Shown piece after piece: positions 9,110 to 19,068 of a stretch of DNA of 64,000 nucleotides. Source of the stretch: CAYJBH01 sp964369965 (GTDB lineage Bacteria; Bacillota; Clostridia; Oscillospirales; Ruminococcaceae); contig CAYJGF010000001.1 of assembly GCA_964369965.1 (NCBI GenBank), positions 62,001 through 126,000 on the forward strand, in the 5' to 3' direction. Each line of letters begins with the position of its first letter. Positions within the stretch are counted from its first letter, which is position 1. Made by a program: the position numbers and the translations under genes. Under the pieces are notes generated by a model that was not told the DNA's origin, ran no database searches, and saw only the letters and a list, made by a program, of their open reading frames with translations.

Positions 9110-11362
9110 TTAATTGACTATATTCATTATATCCATCGTAATCATCCGCTCGGCTATGTCGAGGTGGATGTCACCGTATTCGCTCACTACCGTCCTGTAG
9201 GAGTCGATGTAACCGGTCTCGATGGTCAGGTTGTCGACCGTGCCGAAAAATACGGGGAAATTCCCACCCGGTCGCCAGCCATCGCCCTGAAATACAACTC
9301 GATACCCCGACTCCTCGCCACCGTAGTCAACGCTCAACATGGATTCCTGCGCCCTCTCCTCCGGCGTTCTGTCGGCGTAATAATCCTCAATCTCGCCGTT
9401 TGCGACCATCTCGTCCACCTCATCCCAGGGGTGATAGTCCGTCACGACACCAATCTTCTCAAGGGTATGCAGGGAGTAGGTGATAGTCTGCGGTATGTTG
9501 TGGTAGACCTCGATCGGCTCGCCGTCACGAGTCTCCTGCAACCGCAGATAAAAAGTCCCCTCGGTCGGCAAATTCGGTATGTCAAAGTGCACGCGGTTCA
9601 CCAGTGAAAACTCTACATTGTCGGATATCAAGGTCTTGTATGATCGGATATCGGACTCATAGTTGTACTGGTTGACGGCGGAGGTGGCGCGATACCAGTT
9701 CTCGTTGTCGATGGAATACTGTAGGACCGACTCGCTCATATCATCCATAAATCCGGCAAAAAGTGAAATGTCATAATAATCGTCGTAACCAAATGAATAG
9801 CTCTGAGCATAAAGCATTGAAGTGTATATTCCCTCATTTGTGCCACCCTCGCTACCAAGGCTGACCGACACGGTTACCTCGTCATAATTGGAAGAGGAGG
9901 TTTTTTTCAGTCCTACGACGTTCCCTATAGCGACCGTGTCGTTAAAATCGTAGACAAACTCCACTCTATAGCTATCCAGTTCGAACAGTGTTGCCGCCGC
10001 CTGCTCGGCGGTCATGCCTATCATGGTGTCCAGCTGATCCTGCTCGTCCCCACCACATATTTTCAGCGTAATGACCCCGTCGACCGGCATACTCTGGGTG
10101 ATGACCGCACCTTTTTCGTGGCTCTCGCTATATTCCACCGGCTCGAATTCGACGGTGTAGCCTGCCTCGGTGAGTGCCGTGACTGCATCCGCTTCAAGAA
10201 AACCTATCACCGCCGGTGCGCTCGTCGGGGTGGTTGTGCCGGTCACCGCTCCGGCTACGCTCTCGACATTTTGTGCTATGTTTAAAACTCCGGTGAGTTG
10301 CAACGTGACAAGCGATACCACCGCAACTGCCGCGACCCCGATGACTATCTTGCCGACGAGCGGCATTTTGCCGGTGTTAGCACCCTTTTTCTTGATTTTT
10401 GTCCGCTCCACTCCGTCCGACAACAGTTGATTTTTGAACTCGTCGACCGTCGCGGTGCGGTATTCCTTGCGGACATTTAGCGCGTTCATGATGGCATTTT
10501 CCGCCGACTGTGGTAGAGTTGCGCCGAGTTTGGACGGCTCTTTAATCTCGTCGTTGATGGCGCGCTCCATGCTGTCGGGCGGTGTAACGCCGGTCAGCAT
10601 CTTGTAGAAAGTCGCGGCGAGGGCGTACACATCCGTCCAACTCCCTTGATCGCCTCTTGCGCGGTACTGCTCCTCGGGGGCATAACCCGATTTTAAGATG
10701 ACCGACAGGCTCTTGGAGTTGGCACTGCTCTCGTATCGTGCCGCGCCGAAGTCCAACAGCTTTATTTCACCGCTGTCTAAAATGTAGATGTTATCAGGGG
10801 ATATATCGCGGTGGATTATGTTTTCGGCGTGCACAGGTGCGAGGGTGTCACAGATGGATAGAATTATCTTGCGCGCCGTCTCATAGTCAAGCCGACCGGA
10901 CGAGGATAAAATCTGCTTGACGTCGTGACCTTTCAAGAACTCCATTATAATGTAGGCGGTGTTGTTCTGCACGAAGGTGTCGTAAATGTCGGTTATGCCT
11001 TTTACGCCGTTAAAACGCGCAAGGCGCTTTGCCTCATCAATAAAGCGCTCCAGACCAAAACCGAACTGCTCGCTTGCCTTGCCACCGTAGACGGAAATAT
11101 CGGTGTTCCCCGGCATACGCGTCGCAAAAGAGGTGGGGAAAAATTCCTTTATCGCGACCACCCTTTCCAGCTGTGCATCGTAGCCAATGTAGGTCACCCC
11201 AAAACCGCCAAAACCCAAGACCTTGCCGACGATGTACCGCCCTGCGAGGATACTTTCCGGTATTAAATGAAAAGCCTCACGCGGTGCGGTGCCACGGGCG
11301 TAACCGCAATGTGGGCAGACGTTTTGGTCAACCTCGACCATGCAGGACATACAGCGATGCAT
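9110..11362 (-). CDS. Membrane Ser/Thr protein kinase with zinc ribbon and PASTA repeats
   Basis: A 750-residue transmembrane kinase. The N-terminus is a zinc ribbon (Cys4, Cys7, Cys16, Cys19). The Hanks-type kinase domain covers roughly residues 42-310: glycine loop GFGGFG at 50-55, Lys72 in VAIKE, the HRDISPDN catalytic loop, DFGAAR, and GYAPEEQY in the activation segment. One transmembrane helix follows at about 335-357, then two PASTA-like repeats (about 385-440 and 450-510), and a C-terminal extracytoplasmic region of about 230 residues that I do not recognise. PASTA kinases sense cell-wall fragments, but the zinc ribbon and C-terminal domain make this unlike PrkC. AAGGAG lies 7 bases before the ATG. 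No cognate PP2C phosphatase gene is adjacent. Confidence 0.9.
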   Translation of the reverse strand: MHRCMSCMVEVDQNVCPHCGYARGTAPREAFHLIPESILAGRYIVGKVLGFGGFGVTYIGYDAQLERVVAIKEFFPTSFATRMPGNTDISVYGGKASEQFGFGLERFIDEAKRLARFNGVKGITDIYDTFVQNNTAYIIMEFLKGHDVKQILSSSGRLDYETARKIILSICDTLAPVHAENIIHRDISPDNIYILDSGEIKLLDFGAARYESSANSKSLSVILKSGYAPEEQYRARGDQGSWTDVYALAATFYKMLTGVTPPDSMERAINDEIKEPSKLGATLPQSAENAIMNALNVRKEYRTATVDEFKNQLLSDGVERTKIKKKGANTGKMPLVGKIVIGVAAVAVVSLVTLQLTGVLNIAQNVESVAGAVTGTTTPTSAPAVIGFLEADAVTALTEAGYTVEFEPVEYSESHEKGAVITQSMPVDGVITLKICGGDEQDQLDTMIGMTAEQAAATLFELDSYRVEFVYDFNDTVAIGNVVGLKKTSSSNYDEVTVSVSLGSEGGTNEGIYTSMLYAQSYSFGYDDYYDISLFAGFMDDMSESVLQYSIDNENWYRATSAVNQYNYESDIRSYKTLISDNVEFSLVNRVHFDIPNLPTEGTFYLRLQETRDGEPIEVYHNIPQTITYSLHTLEKIGVVTDYHPWDEVDEMVANGEIEDYYADRTPEERAQESMLSVDYGGEESGYRVVFQGDGWRPGGNFPVFFGTVDNLTIETGYIDSYRTVVSEYGDIHLDIAERMITMDIMNIVN

Positions 11363-11402
11363 ATTTTTCTCCTTGATTTGTGGTGGGGTATTTCGGTGGT
11401 TC

Positions 11403-11513
11403 GTACCTGCCGGTCGGGACGGGCAACCCGTCCCCTACGACACAACCGCGCCGTCGGTCGTTCGACTGTAGGGGAGGGTTTCCACGACCTCCCGATATGT
11501 TGGTTATCGGTAC
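11403..11513. repeat. Intergenic inverted repeat made of two GC-rich hairpin units
   Basis: Between the kinase gene and the DUF512 gene lies an imperfect palindrome of about 110 bases. Its arms start with GTACC (11403) and end with GGTAC (11513). Inside are two units facing each other: 11415-11438 (a hairpin of GGGACGGG with CCCGTCCC ending in CCCCTAC) and 11468-11494 (starting GTAGGGGAGGG, ending CCTCCCG). The layout resembles small palindromic repeats that are common between genes in clostridial genomes. There is no ORF in it. Confidence 0.65.
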
Positions 11514-11545
11514 ATTTTGTTCGGGCGAATATGAAATTTTCACCA

Positions 11546-12763
11546 TCAATTTCCCACAAGGCACACCCTCACCCCGAGTGCTTTTTCAATATCCTCCACC
11601 GTCATGTCGTCGAGGGTTATATCACCCTCCGCTCGCAAAATATCTCGTGGGAGGAGCAGGCGATTTGAGTTAAGTTTGCCTTGGAGTTGGTTTATTACAT
11701 CACGTCCTGTCAAAAGACCTGCTACCGTCACACGATGACCGAAAAAGTCGTTCTTCACGGTGTGTATACTCACGTTTGGCAGTCCGTCGCAGAGCGATCT
11801 TATAAGCTCGGTGGCGAGCACTCCGGTGGCGAGATCAAACCCACCGCCACTGTGCGCAAAGTACTGCTTTTTATCATCATAAAACTGCCGCCACATGCCG
11901 ACGCCGTTCTCTATCTGATAAAACCCCTCATAGTGTTCATAGGGCGGTATATCACGACCGGCGAGCAGATATATCTCATCCGAGGCATAAAACAACCTTT
12001 CGCCGTGTTTTTTTAGGTGCGCATCGCCAAGGCGTTCGATAATATCGAGGTTGCGCACCGCCGTTTTGCGGTCAAACGGTTTTAATGGGGCGAGTTTATC
12101 GCGGTGGTCGCTCAACCCCACCGGCACGGCGCTGACACTTTGCACCGAGGGATAGAGTTTTTGCAAGGTCACAAGGCTATATGCAAGTTCGTCGCCGTCA
12201 TTTATTTCGGGGCAGAGCACCAGTTGAATGTTCATCGTTATGCCGGTCTCTGCAAACCTCGGCAGGAGTGAGAGCACCTCGCCTGCATGTGGGTTGCCCA
12301 TCATTTCGGCGCGCAGGGTAGGGTTCATGGTGTGCACCGAAATGTTTATCGGCGAAAATTTCATCTTAATAATGCGCTCGATTAGTCGGTCGCTCAAATT
12401 GGTCAATGTTATGTAGTTGCCCATTAAAAAGGAAAGCCGTTCATCGTCGTCCTTGAGATAAAGAGATTGGCGCATACCGCACGGCAGTTGGTCGATAAAG
12501 CAAAACACGCATCGATTTATGCAACTGCGTTTGCCGTCAAAGAGATCACCCTCAAATATTAACCCGAGTGATGCAAACTCCTCCTTTTCCACGCTCACCG
12601 TGCGAGTGCCCAACAAAATGTTGAGCCGAGCGCCGGTGGAATGAAAGCTATAGTCCAGACTGTCGTTTATCTCCTGACCATCTATACTAAGCAGTGTTTC
12701 GCCCGAGCGTATCCCAGCCCTACCTGCCGGAGAGTCGGGGGCAACATCAATTATCTTTACCAA
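11546..12763 (-). CDS. DUF512 protein: PDZ plus radical SAM domain
   Basis: A 405-residue protein. Residues 1-60 form a PDZ domain (SPAGRAGIRSGETLLSIDG). A radical-SAM-type cluster motif follows with Cys81, Cys85 and Cys88 in CINRCVFCFIDQLP, the signature of the DUF512 family. The remaining part is the typical DUF512 C-terminal region. The substrate is unknown. Radical SAM enzymes cleave S-adenosylmethionine using a [4Fe-4S] cluster, which suits an anaerobe. The gene is the last of the rel operon, 16 bases after rel. The family is commonly located beside der. Confidence 0.88.
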   Translation of the reverse strand: MVKIIDVAPDSPAGRAGIRSGETLLSIDGQEINDSLDYSFHSTGARLNILLGTRTVSVEKEEFASLGLIFEGDLFDGKRSCINRCVFCFIDQLPCGMRQSLYLKDDDERLSFLMGNYITLTNLSDRLIERIIKMKFSPINISVHTMNPTLRAEMMGNPHAGEVLSLLPRFAETGITMNIQLVLCPEINDGDELAYSLVTLQKLYPSVQSVSAVPVGLSDHRDKLAPLKPFDRKTAVRNLDIIERLGDAHLKKHGERLFYASDEIYLLAGRDIPPYEHYEGFYQIENGVGMWRQFYDDKKQYFAHSGGGFDLATGVLATELIRSLCDGLPNVSIHTVKNDFFGHRVTVAGLLTGRDVINQLQGKLNSNRLLLPRDILRAEGDITLDDMTVEDIEKALGVRVCLVGN

Positions 12764-12779
12764 AAAAATCTCCGTAAAA

Positions 12780-14936
12780 CTATCTTCTGATTATATCCTG
12801 CACGTCGCGCACCTTGCGCAGTTTTGTGACCACAGAGTTAAGGTGCTCAAGGTTGGTGACCGATATGGTGACGAGGAAGTTTGCAAAGTTGCCGGACTCC
12901 TTTTCCCTCGCGATTAATGCCACAATCGGCACATGCATGTTTGCAAGCGCGACGGTGATGTCGGCGAGCAATGCGTTGCGATTGAGTGCCGATATCTCGA
13001 GTGTGGCGTTAAAACTCTCCCGCACCTGCGACGCCCAGTGTGCCGAAAGCCACCTCGGGCTGTTCTCTAAAACGTCCTTGCTACGCTGATAGTTGGAACA
13101 TTGCACCTTGTGTATGGCGACACCATGCCCCCTCGTGATAAATCCGACAATGTCATCGCCCGGCAACGGACCGCAACATTTTGCAAACTTGACAAGGCAG
13201 TTGTCGATGCCCTCCACCACGACACCCTCGCTGGAGGTCTCTTTTTTTTCCGGTATAACGAAAATTTCAACCGGATTTTTCGCCTTGACTATCTTTGCAT
13301 AATCCTCCTTGGCATGGCTCATCAGCTTTGCAAGAGTAATTCCACCGTAGCCGAGTGAGGCATACAGCTCGTCGGTCGAGTTTATACGCATCTTTTTGGC
13401 TAAATCATGCAAAAAATGCTCGCGCTCCTCCTTGGTGAGCGTTATACCGGCGCGTCGCATCTCTTTATCGAGCATATCGCGACCCTGCTCGATATTTTCC
13501 TCCTTGCGCTCCTTTTTAAACCAGGTACGTATCTTGTTGCGCGCCTCACTGGTGCGCACGATGTTAAGCCAGTCGCGACCGGGACCTTTATTCTCCGAGC
13601 CGGTCACCACCTCAATTATCTCACCGTTTTCCAGCTTGTGATCTATCGAAACCAACTTGCCGCCAATCTTTGCACCGACCATGCGGTTGCCCACCTGCGA
13701 GTGGATTGCGTAGGCGAAGTCGATGGCGGTCGAGCCGGTCGGCAGGGTGATGACATCGCCGCGTGGGGTGAAAACATAAACCTCCTGCGGAACCAGTTCA
13801 TGCTTAATATTCTGTAAGATTTCCTCGTCATCGCTCACATCGTCCTGTTCGATAAGGCGGCGAACCCATGCGAGACGTTCCTCCATGCCCTTATTACTGT
13901 CGGTCACGCCTGCCTTGTACTTCCAGTGCGCCGCGACACCGAGCTCAGCGGTGCGGTGCATCTCAAATGTGCGTATCTGCACCTCCACCGGCGTTCCGCC
14001 CGGACCTACTATGGTGGTGTGCAGACTGCGATACAGATTAGGTTTTGGGGTAGAGATATAGTCCTTAAAACGATTGGGTACCGGATGATAAAGGTCGTGG
14101 ATTATGCCGAGCACGTTGTAGCACTCACCGACATTCTCCACAATGACACGCAGGGCATAAATGTCGTATATCTCGTCGAACTCCTTGCCATCCGAAAACA
14201 TCTTGCGGTAGATGCCGTATACACTCTTTATCCTACTCTCAAACTCCGCATTTTCAATCCCACCCTCTAAAACGCGCAGGCGAACATGTTCGGTGACCAT
14301 TTCCATATACTCGCGCGTCTTGCCGGTGTTGCCGAGCGCCTCGGTAATCTCATTGTACCCGAAACGGTCGAGGTAGTACAGACTGCGATCCTCCAGCTCC
14401 TCTTTAAGTTTTTTCATGCCGAGACGATAGGCTATAGGTGCATACACCTCCATCGTTTCGAGTGATTTTTTAAGCTGTTTTTCCACCGGCATGACGTCCA
14501 GCGTTCTAAGGTTATGCAAGCGGTCACAGAGCTTTATTATCATCACTCTTATGTCGTTGCTCATGGCAAGGAGCATCTTTCGCAGGTTTTCCGCCTGTTG
14601 CTCTGCCACCGAAGAGAAGGCTATAGCCCCGAGCTTTGTAAGCCCGTCCACCAACTCCGCCACCTCACCGCCAAACTGTTTTTTGATGGTCTCCAGTGTC
14701 GTGTCGGTGTCCTCCACCACGTCGTGAAGTAATGCCGCCACAATACAGGCGGTGTCCATGCCGAGCTCCACCAACAACAGCGCGACGTTTAAAGGGTGCT
14801 CGATATAAGGCTCACCCGACAGACGGCGTTGACCCTCGTGAGCATTTTGCGCTTTTTCAAAGGCTCGGGTGATAAGCTCCATATCAACCCCTCGCCCCTG
14901 CGCTGTTATTCGTTCCTTTAACGTCTCAAACGTCAC
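12780..14936 (-). CDS. rel: Bifunctional (p)ppGpp synthase/hydrolase Rel
   Basis: A 718-residue long RelA/SpoT homologue with the full domain series. The HD hydrolase domain contains HDVVEDT (His71-Asp72). The synthetase domain contains YRSLHTT and EVQIRTFEMH. A TGS domain follows near residues 390-450 (VYVFTPRGDVITLPTGSTAIDFAYAI in part), then a conserved Cys/His region (VKFAKCCGPLPGD) and a C-terminal ACT domain (ISALNRNALLADITVALANM). It makes and degrades the stringent-response alarmone. Both catalytic sites look intact. It overlaps recJ by 4 bases; the recJ-rel order is common in Firmicutes. Confidence 0.96.
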   Translation of the reverse strand: MTFETLKERITAQGRGVDMELITRAFEKAQNAHEGQRRLSGEPYIEHPLNVALLLVELGMDTACIVAALLHDVVEDTDTTLETIKKQFGGEVAELVDGLTKLGAIAFSSVAEQQAENLRKMLLAMSNDIRVMIIKLCDRLHNLRTLDVMPVEKQLKKSLETMEVYAPIAYRLGMKKLKEELEDRSLYYLDRFGYNEITEALGNTGKTREYMEMVTEHVRLRVLEGGIENAEFESRIKSVYGIYRKMFSDGKEFDEIYDIYALRVIVENVGECYNVLGIIHDLYHPVPNRFKDYISTPKPNLYRSLHTTIVGPGGTPVEVQIRTFEMHRTAELGVAAHWKYKAGVTDSNKGMEERLAWVRRLIEQDDVSDDEEILQNIKHELVPQEVYVFTPRGDVITLPTGSTAIDFAYAIHSQVGNRMVGAKIGGKLVSIDHKLENGEIIEVVTGSENKGPGRDWLNIVRTSEARNKIRTWFKKERKEENIEQGRDMLDKEMRRAGITLTKEEREHFLHDLAKKMRINSTDELYASLGYGGITLAKLMSHAKEDYAKIVKAKNPVEIFVIPEKKETSSEGVVVEGIDNCLVKFAKCCGPLPGDDIVGFITRGHGVAIHKVQCSNYQRSKDVLENSPRWLSAHWASQVRESFNATLEISALNRNALLADITVALANMHVPIVALIAREKESGNFANFLVTISVTNLEHLNSVVTKLRKVRDVQDIIRR

Positions 14937-16870
14937 TGCAAACCCCTTAAAATCTCACTCTCCGATAGTTGCCGTTTGACCGGATTTATTGTTTTGTGCA
15001 AAACATCGTTCTTTATGTATATTAGCCCAAGTTCCAAAAGCCCATACAGTGAAGATAAAACCTTGCCGGCGTCTTTTGTGTCGAACGTCCCTGCTAAATT
15101 AGCTATATCTATGGCAGAACTGCCCTCAAACTGCCGAAAGACCTTCGCTACAAACTCCCTGTCGGGTGAGAGGAGTCGTCTTTGCTCCTCACTCAGGGTC
15201 GCACCGTAGTAGTAGGCGGAGAACAATTTGCACAGTTTTACGAAATCGTCACCCATTTTACTGCGCCTTATATCTTTTATGGTCATCGATACCGAGGTGT
15301 TGCCCTGCGAGGTGTACAGCCCCAGTTCCACCGCCAAATCAACGCACTCGCCTGCTTTGTAGCCCAGTGTCGCAGGGGTGCGATTAAAAATGCTCGCCCA
15401 ATACCGTTCACCGCAGTGGTTAAATCCGATGCGACTGTGCGCGTCCTTCATGGGTGATACCTGCTCGATATTGACGCCTGCAATCAAAAAGCAAGGTGTC
15501 GGATTTTCCTGACCGTACGGCTCGTACAGCGACAGGGCTTTTATCTCCTCCACCGTGATTCGCTCGGTGATTAGCCCATCCATCGGCAATTTTGGTATCG
15601 GTATATCTGTTATTATACTCTTTGCATAGTTGTTTATCGCTTTGCGAAACTCCTCGCAACGAGTCGGTTCTATCGAAAGACCTGCCGCGAGGGTGTGCCC
15701 ACCAAATCCGATGAGGCAGTGACTGCAAGCCGCAAGAGCGTCATAGAGCGAAAAACCGGCGACACTGCGCCCACTGCCCTTGCCCTGCTCACCGTCGGTG
15801 GATATGACTATGGTCGGCCGATGATATCGGCGACAAAGGCGTGTTGCGGCAAGACCGAGCACCCCCTCGTGATACCCCTCCCCAAACAGCACCAGTACCG
15901 GGTCGCGAGCGTGACGCAGTGCCTCCTCTTTAAGGTGTTCCAGTAGCTCCTGCTCCTCCTTGCGGCGTTGCAGATTGCAATCGTTTAGCTCTGTTGCAAG
16001 CTGTAGTGCCTCCTCCTCGTCGGCGGATAACAACAACGAGAGCGCGGCGGTCGGGTCGTCAATTCTGCCGGCAGCGTTGAGACGCGGACCGATGGTAAAT
16101 CCGAGCGTTTGAGATGTTATCGGCTTGTCGCCGTGTTTTGCGACATTCAGTAGGGCGTCAATTCCGAGACAGGGGGTCTCGTTCAGGGTGGCAAGTCCAG
16201 CTTTAGCGATTGTCCTGTTGAGCGGATTTAGCGGCATAACGTCGCACACCGTCCCAAGTGCCGCAAGCTCGCCGTATTCATACAACATATCACCGACATA
16301 GCACCCCTCTAATCCTGCCACCAGACAGAGGGCGACGGCGGCACCGGACATGGTTTCATATCCGCTGTCATCGTCCTCGCGTTTCGGATTGATGAGTGCG
16401 TCGGCGCTCGGCAACCGCTCACCAGGGGTGTGATGGTCGGTGATTACTATCTTTATACCGAGGCGATTCGCTGTGGCTACCGCCTCATACGCGGTTATGC
16501 CATTATCCACCGTAATGATTAAATTTACGCCCTTTTCCTTTAAAAGTTCCACCACGTCGGACGATATACCGTAGCCGTCCTCTATCCTGTTGGGCAGTTT
16601 ATAATAGACATCGGCACCGATACCCTCAAGGTATCGCACCAATATTGCGGTTGCGGTGATACCGTCCACATCATAGTCCCCAAAGACAACAATTCTCTCC
16701 TCCTGCTCTATTGCCGTCGAGATGATACCTACCGACTTTTCCATGTCCTTTAGGCAAAAGGGATCTATTTCGACCTCGTCTGTATTATCACCTCTTTTTG
16801 CTGTCAGCTGTGCGATGAGCGAGCCGCCATTGCCAAAGCACTCCCACCTGCTGTAGTTAAAATTAATCAT
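14933..16870 (-). CDS. recJ: Single-stranded-DNA-specific exonuclease RecJ
   Basis: A 645-residue DHH-family 5'-3' exonuclease used in recombination and mismatch repair. The metal-binding motifs are DYDVDG at residues 65-70, the Asp in TVDNG, and DHH at 145-147. The DHHA1 part includes GRSVAGFSLYDALAACS and GFGGHTLAAGLSIE. The length is between the E. coli and B. subtilis proteins. The C-terminal 100 residues are a variable extension. It overlaps rel at its 3' end and cdaR at its 5' end by 4 bases each, so translation of these genes is coupled. Confidence 0.95.
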   Translation of the reverse strand: MINFNYSRWECFGNGGSLIAQLTAKRGDNTDEVEIDPFCLKDMEKSVGIISTAIEQEERIVVFGDYDVDGITATAILVRYLEGIGADVYYKLPNRIEDGYGISSDVVELLKEKGVNLIITVDNGITAYEAVATANRLGIKIVITDHHTPGERLPSADALINPKREDDDSGYETMSGAAVALCLVAGLEGCYVGDMLYEYGELAALGTVCDVMPLNPLNRTIAKAGLATLNETPCLGIDALLNVAKHGDKPITSQTLGFTIGPRLNAAGRIDDPTAALSLLLSADEEEALQLATELNDCNLQRRKEEQELLEHLKEEALRHARDPVLVLFGEGYHEGVLGLAATRLCRRYHRPTIVISTDGEQGKGSGRSVAGFSLYDALAACSHCLIGFGGHTLAAGLSIEPTRCEEFRKAINNYAKSIITDIPIPKLPMDGLITERITVEEIKALSLYEPYGQENPTPCFLIAGVNIEQVSPMKDAHSRIGFNHCGERYWASIFNRTPATLGYKAGECVDLAVELGLYTSQGNTSVSMTIKDIRRSKMGDDFVKLCKLFSAYYYGATLSEEQRRLLSPDREFVAKVFRQFEGSSAIDIANLAGTFDTKDAGKVLSSLYGLLELGLIYIKNDVLHKTINPVKRQLSESEILRGLQ

Positions 16871-18123
16871 TGAACCTCCACCACGGCACTATAGCTGCCC
16901 ACCGCGATGACATCATCGTTTGCGGTGATAACTATGCTCACCGGCACCGTCTGGGAACCCTGTGCGGTAGTGATATCCTCCATATCAATCTCGGCTATGA
17001 CCGACGCCTGTTGCAGCTGTTCTAAACTCTCGAGCGAGCCGATAAGATGGACGTCCTGTATCTGCTCGGTGATAAACTCAACATTTATGTTTTGATTTTC
17101 ATTTCTTATCCTAAAGTCGGACACGGTGATGGTGCGCTCACTCAAATTTTCGGTATCGAACGTTACATTTGCCGTCTGGATATTTTCAAGGTTTGTAAAC
17201 CCTGTCGGCAATGTCACATTAAACTCGTACAGTGCTTTAAGTTCAAACTGTTGTAGGTCGATATAGCCCAAAAGCAGATCGCCTGCCTTGTCTATATCCT
17301 CCTCCGCTCCTGCCACCGGTATGACAGCGGGGTCGATGGTGTATTTAAAGCTCTCGATATCAAAGCCCTCCGGTATGTTGGTGAACTCAATTTTGGTCTG
17401 CATCTCACCGAGCTTTAATATCGGGATGTTGACCTCCGCCTCGTCTGCACTCATGGTGAAAATTTCGGCACTTAAAAGGTTGCCGTCCACATCAAAAAGT
17501 TCGATATCGCCGACACCGATAGAGCGCTCCGACAGCTCCTCGGTGCCGGAGTAGGTCACGACGGCACGCGCAACACGTGCGACCTCCGACTCCGGTCCCT
17601 GTATCATCAGCTCGGCAGGTGACGCGGTGGGCACACCTGCCACATATCCGCTCGCGACTATAAGATCCCTCGTGTTGACCTCGATAGGGAGTGTTTTGCT
17701 CTCAATACGGTCAAAGGTGACCTCAACGGTGGACGGGTTGACGGAAAGAATATCAAAATCGGCATAGTTGTCCGCCTTGCTGACCACAACCGGAAGGTCA
17801 TAGGTCCCGGGTCCTGTGACTATGTCGTATCGCACCTGCACGTTGACGTCTACGGTTCGCAGGCTGCTTATGAAGCCACGCTCACCGCGCACCTCGACGT
17901 TGACCGTCGCCTGAGGCGAGCCGATAATGCTAAGCCCGAGTGTCCTTGTGGCGCTCTGTCCGGCGGTAAAGTCGACCGGTATGGCAGAGATTGTGTCCTC
18001 ATAGTCCGTTTCCACCGTGTTGACAATGACAGTCCATGATATGATAGCAATCAAGATAGAAATAATTATTCTGAAAGGACGATTGTCAAACAGCTGTGAC
18101 AGGTTGGGTATCTTTAACTTCAT
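16867..18123 (-). CDS. cdaR: CdaR-like YbbR-domain protein, partner of CdaA
   Basis: A 418-residue protein with one N-terminal transmembrane helix (FRIIISILIAIISWTVIV) and a long extracytoplasmic part made of repeated YbbR domains. The repeat pattern is seen in the recurring strands such as VEVRGERGFI, LMIQGPESEVARV and VHLIGSLESLEQL. CdaR binds the membrane part of the diadenylate cyclase CdaA and tunes its activity. The start at 18123 is chosen because the longer frame runs back into cdaA; AAAGGA lies 12 bases upstream. Four YbbR units are expected for the family. It directly follows cdaA, the conserved arrangement. Confidence 0.9.
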   Translation of the reverse strand: MKLKIPNLSQLFDNRPFRIIISILIAIISWTVIVNTVETDYEDTISAIPVDFTAGQSATRTLGLSIIGSPQATVNVEVRGERGFISSLRTVDVNVQVRYDIVTGPGTYDLPVVVSKADNYADFDILSVNPSTVEVTFDRIESKTLPIEVNTRDLIVASGYVAGVPTASPAELMIQGPESEVARVARAVVTYSGTEELSERSIGVGDIELFDVDGNLLSAEIFTMSADEAEVNIPILKLGEMQTKIEFTNIPEGFDIESFKYTIDPAVIPVAGAEEDIDKAGDLLLGYIDLQQFELKALYEFNVTLPTGFTNLENIQTANVTFDTENLSERTITVSDFRIRNENQNINVEFITEQIQDVHLIGSLESLEQLQQASVIAEIDMEDITTAQGSQTVPVSIVITANDDVIAVGSYSAVVEVQ

Positions 18124-18127
18124 TTTT

Positions 18128-19063
18128 TCAGTCGTTCCTTTCCTCGGTGTCTGCCTCCTCATTTTTTGGATTGTTTTTCTTGTCGGATGGCTTTTTGTGG
18201 AAAAATATATTTAAAAGTCTGTATCTACGGGAGTGTGTTTCGGGACGCTCGGGGATAATCTCCTCCTCCAAAATCCTGTAGATGCCGGCGCGGTCGACAC
18301 GGCGAATGAGTATTCCGTTTTTAGCGACCGATACTATGCCGGTCTCCTCCGAGATGACGACCACTATGGCATCGGTAAGTTCCGCAATGCCAAGTGCCGC
18401 GCGGTGACGGGTGCCGAGGTCTTTGCTTATGTCGTGGTTGGCGGACAGCGGCATGACACAGCCTGCGCTCACTATCTTAGCATCGCCGACTATGACTGCA
18501 CCGTCATGCAAAGGTGAGCCGTTGAAGAAAATGTTGGATAAAAGCTCGGGCGAGACATCGGCGTTTAGTTTTGTGCCGTTACGGGAGTATTCGTATAAAC
18601 GCATGGTGCGTTCCACCACTATGAGAGCGCCGGTGCGCTTGTCGGAAAGTTGTTGGACGGCATCACAGACGGCGGTGATGGTGCTACGCCATTTTTTGCG
18701 CATACCGTCCTCCATGGTGGTGGTGCTCAAAAAGTCGGAGTTGAGCACGCGCGCGCGACCCATCTTGTCAAGACCGCGCCTGATCTCCGGTTGAAAAAGG
18801 ACAAAAAGTGCTATGATACCGAAATTGAGCACCTCGTCCAGCAGGTAGCCGAAAGATAGCAGCCCCATTTCATTCGCCGCGATATTGGCAAGAAAGAGAA
18901 CAATGATACCCTTGACAACCTGGCTTGTATTGGTATCACGCACGACAACAATAAGCCCATATACCGCCAGCGCCACCACCAGTATATCGATAATATCGAC
19001 CAATCCGATGGTTCCGTAAAGCAGTATGGCATCGTTAATCAATCCGGAAATCCATTCCCCCAT
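18128..19063 (-). CDS. cdaA: Diadenylate cyclase CdaA
   Basis: A 311-residue membrane enzyme that joins two ATP to make cyclic-di-AMP. The N-terminus carries three transmembrane helices (DIIDILVVALAVYGLIVVV; GIIVLFLANIAANEMG; NFGIIALFVLFQPEIRRG). The DAC domain has the DGA motif in LHDGAVIVGD and the RHR motif in LGTRHRAALG, both needed for catalysis. The start MGEWISGL at 19063 follows AAAGGA; the upstream in-frame codons lie within ispDF. The window also encodes a DarA-type c-di-AMP receptor at 56899, so at least part of the signalling circuit is here. Confidence 0.95.
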   Translation of the reverse strand: MGEWISGLINDAILLYGTIGLVDIIDILVVALAVYGLIVVVRDTNTSQVVKGIIVLFLANIAANEMGLLSFGYLLDEVLNFGIIALFVLFQPEIRRGLDKMGRARVLNSDFLSTTTMEDGMRKKWRSTITAVCDAVQQLSDKRTGALIVVERTMRLYEYSRNGTKLNADVSPELLSNIFFNGSPLHDGAVIVGDAKIVSAGCVMPLSANHDISKDLGTRHRAALGIAELTDAIVVVISEETGIVSVAKNGILIRRVDRAGIYRILEEEIIPERPETHSRRYRLLNIFFHKKPSDKKNNPKNEEADTEERND

Positions 19064-19068
19064 AGGTG

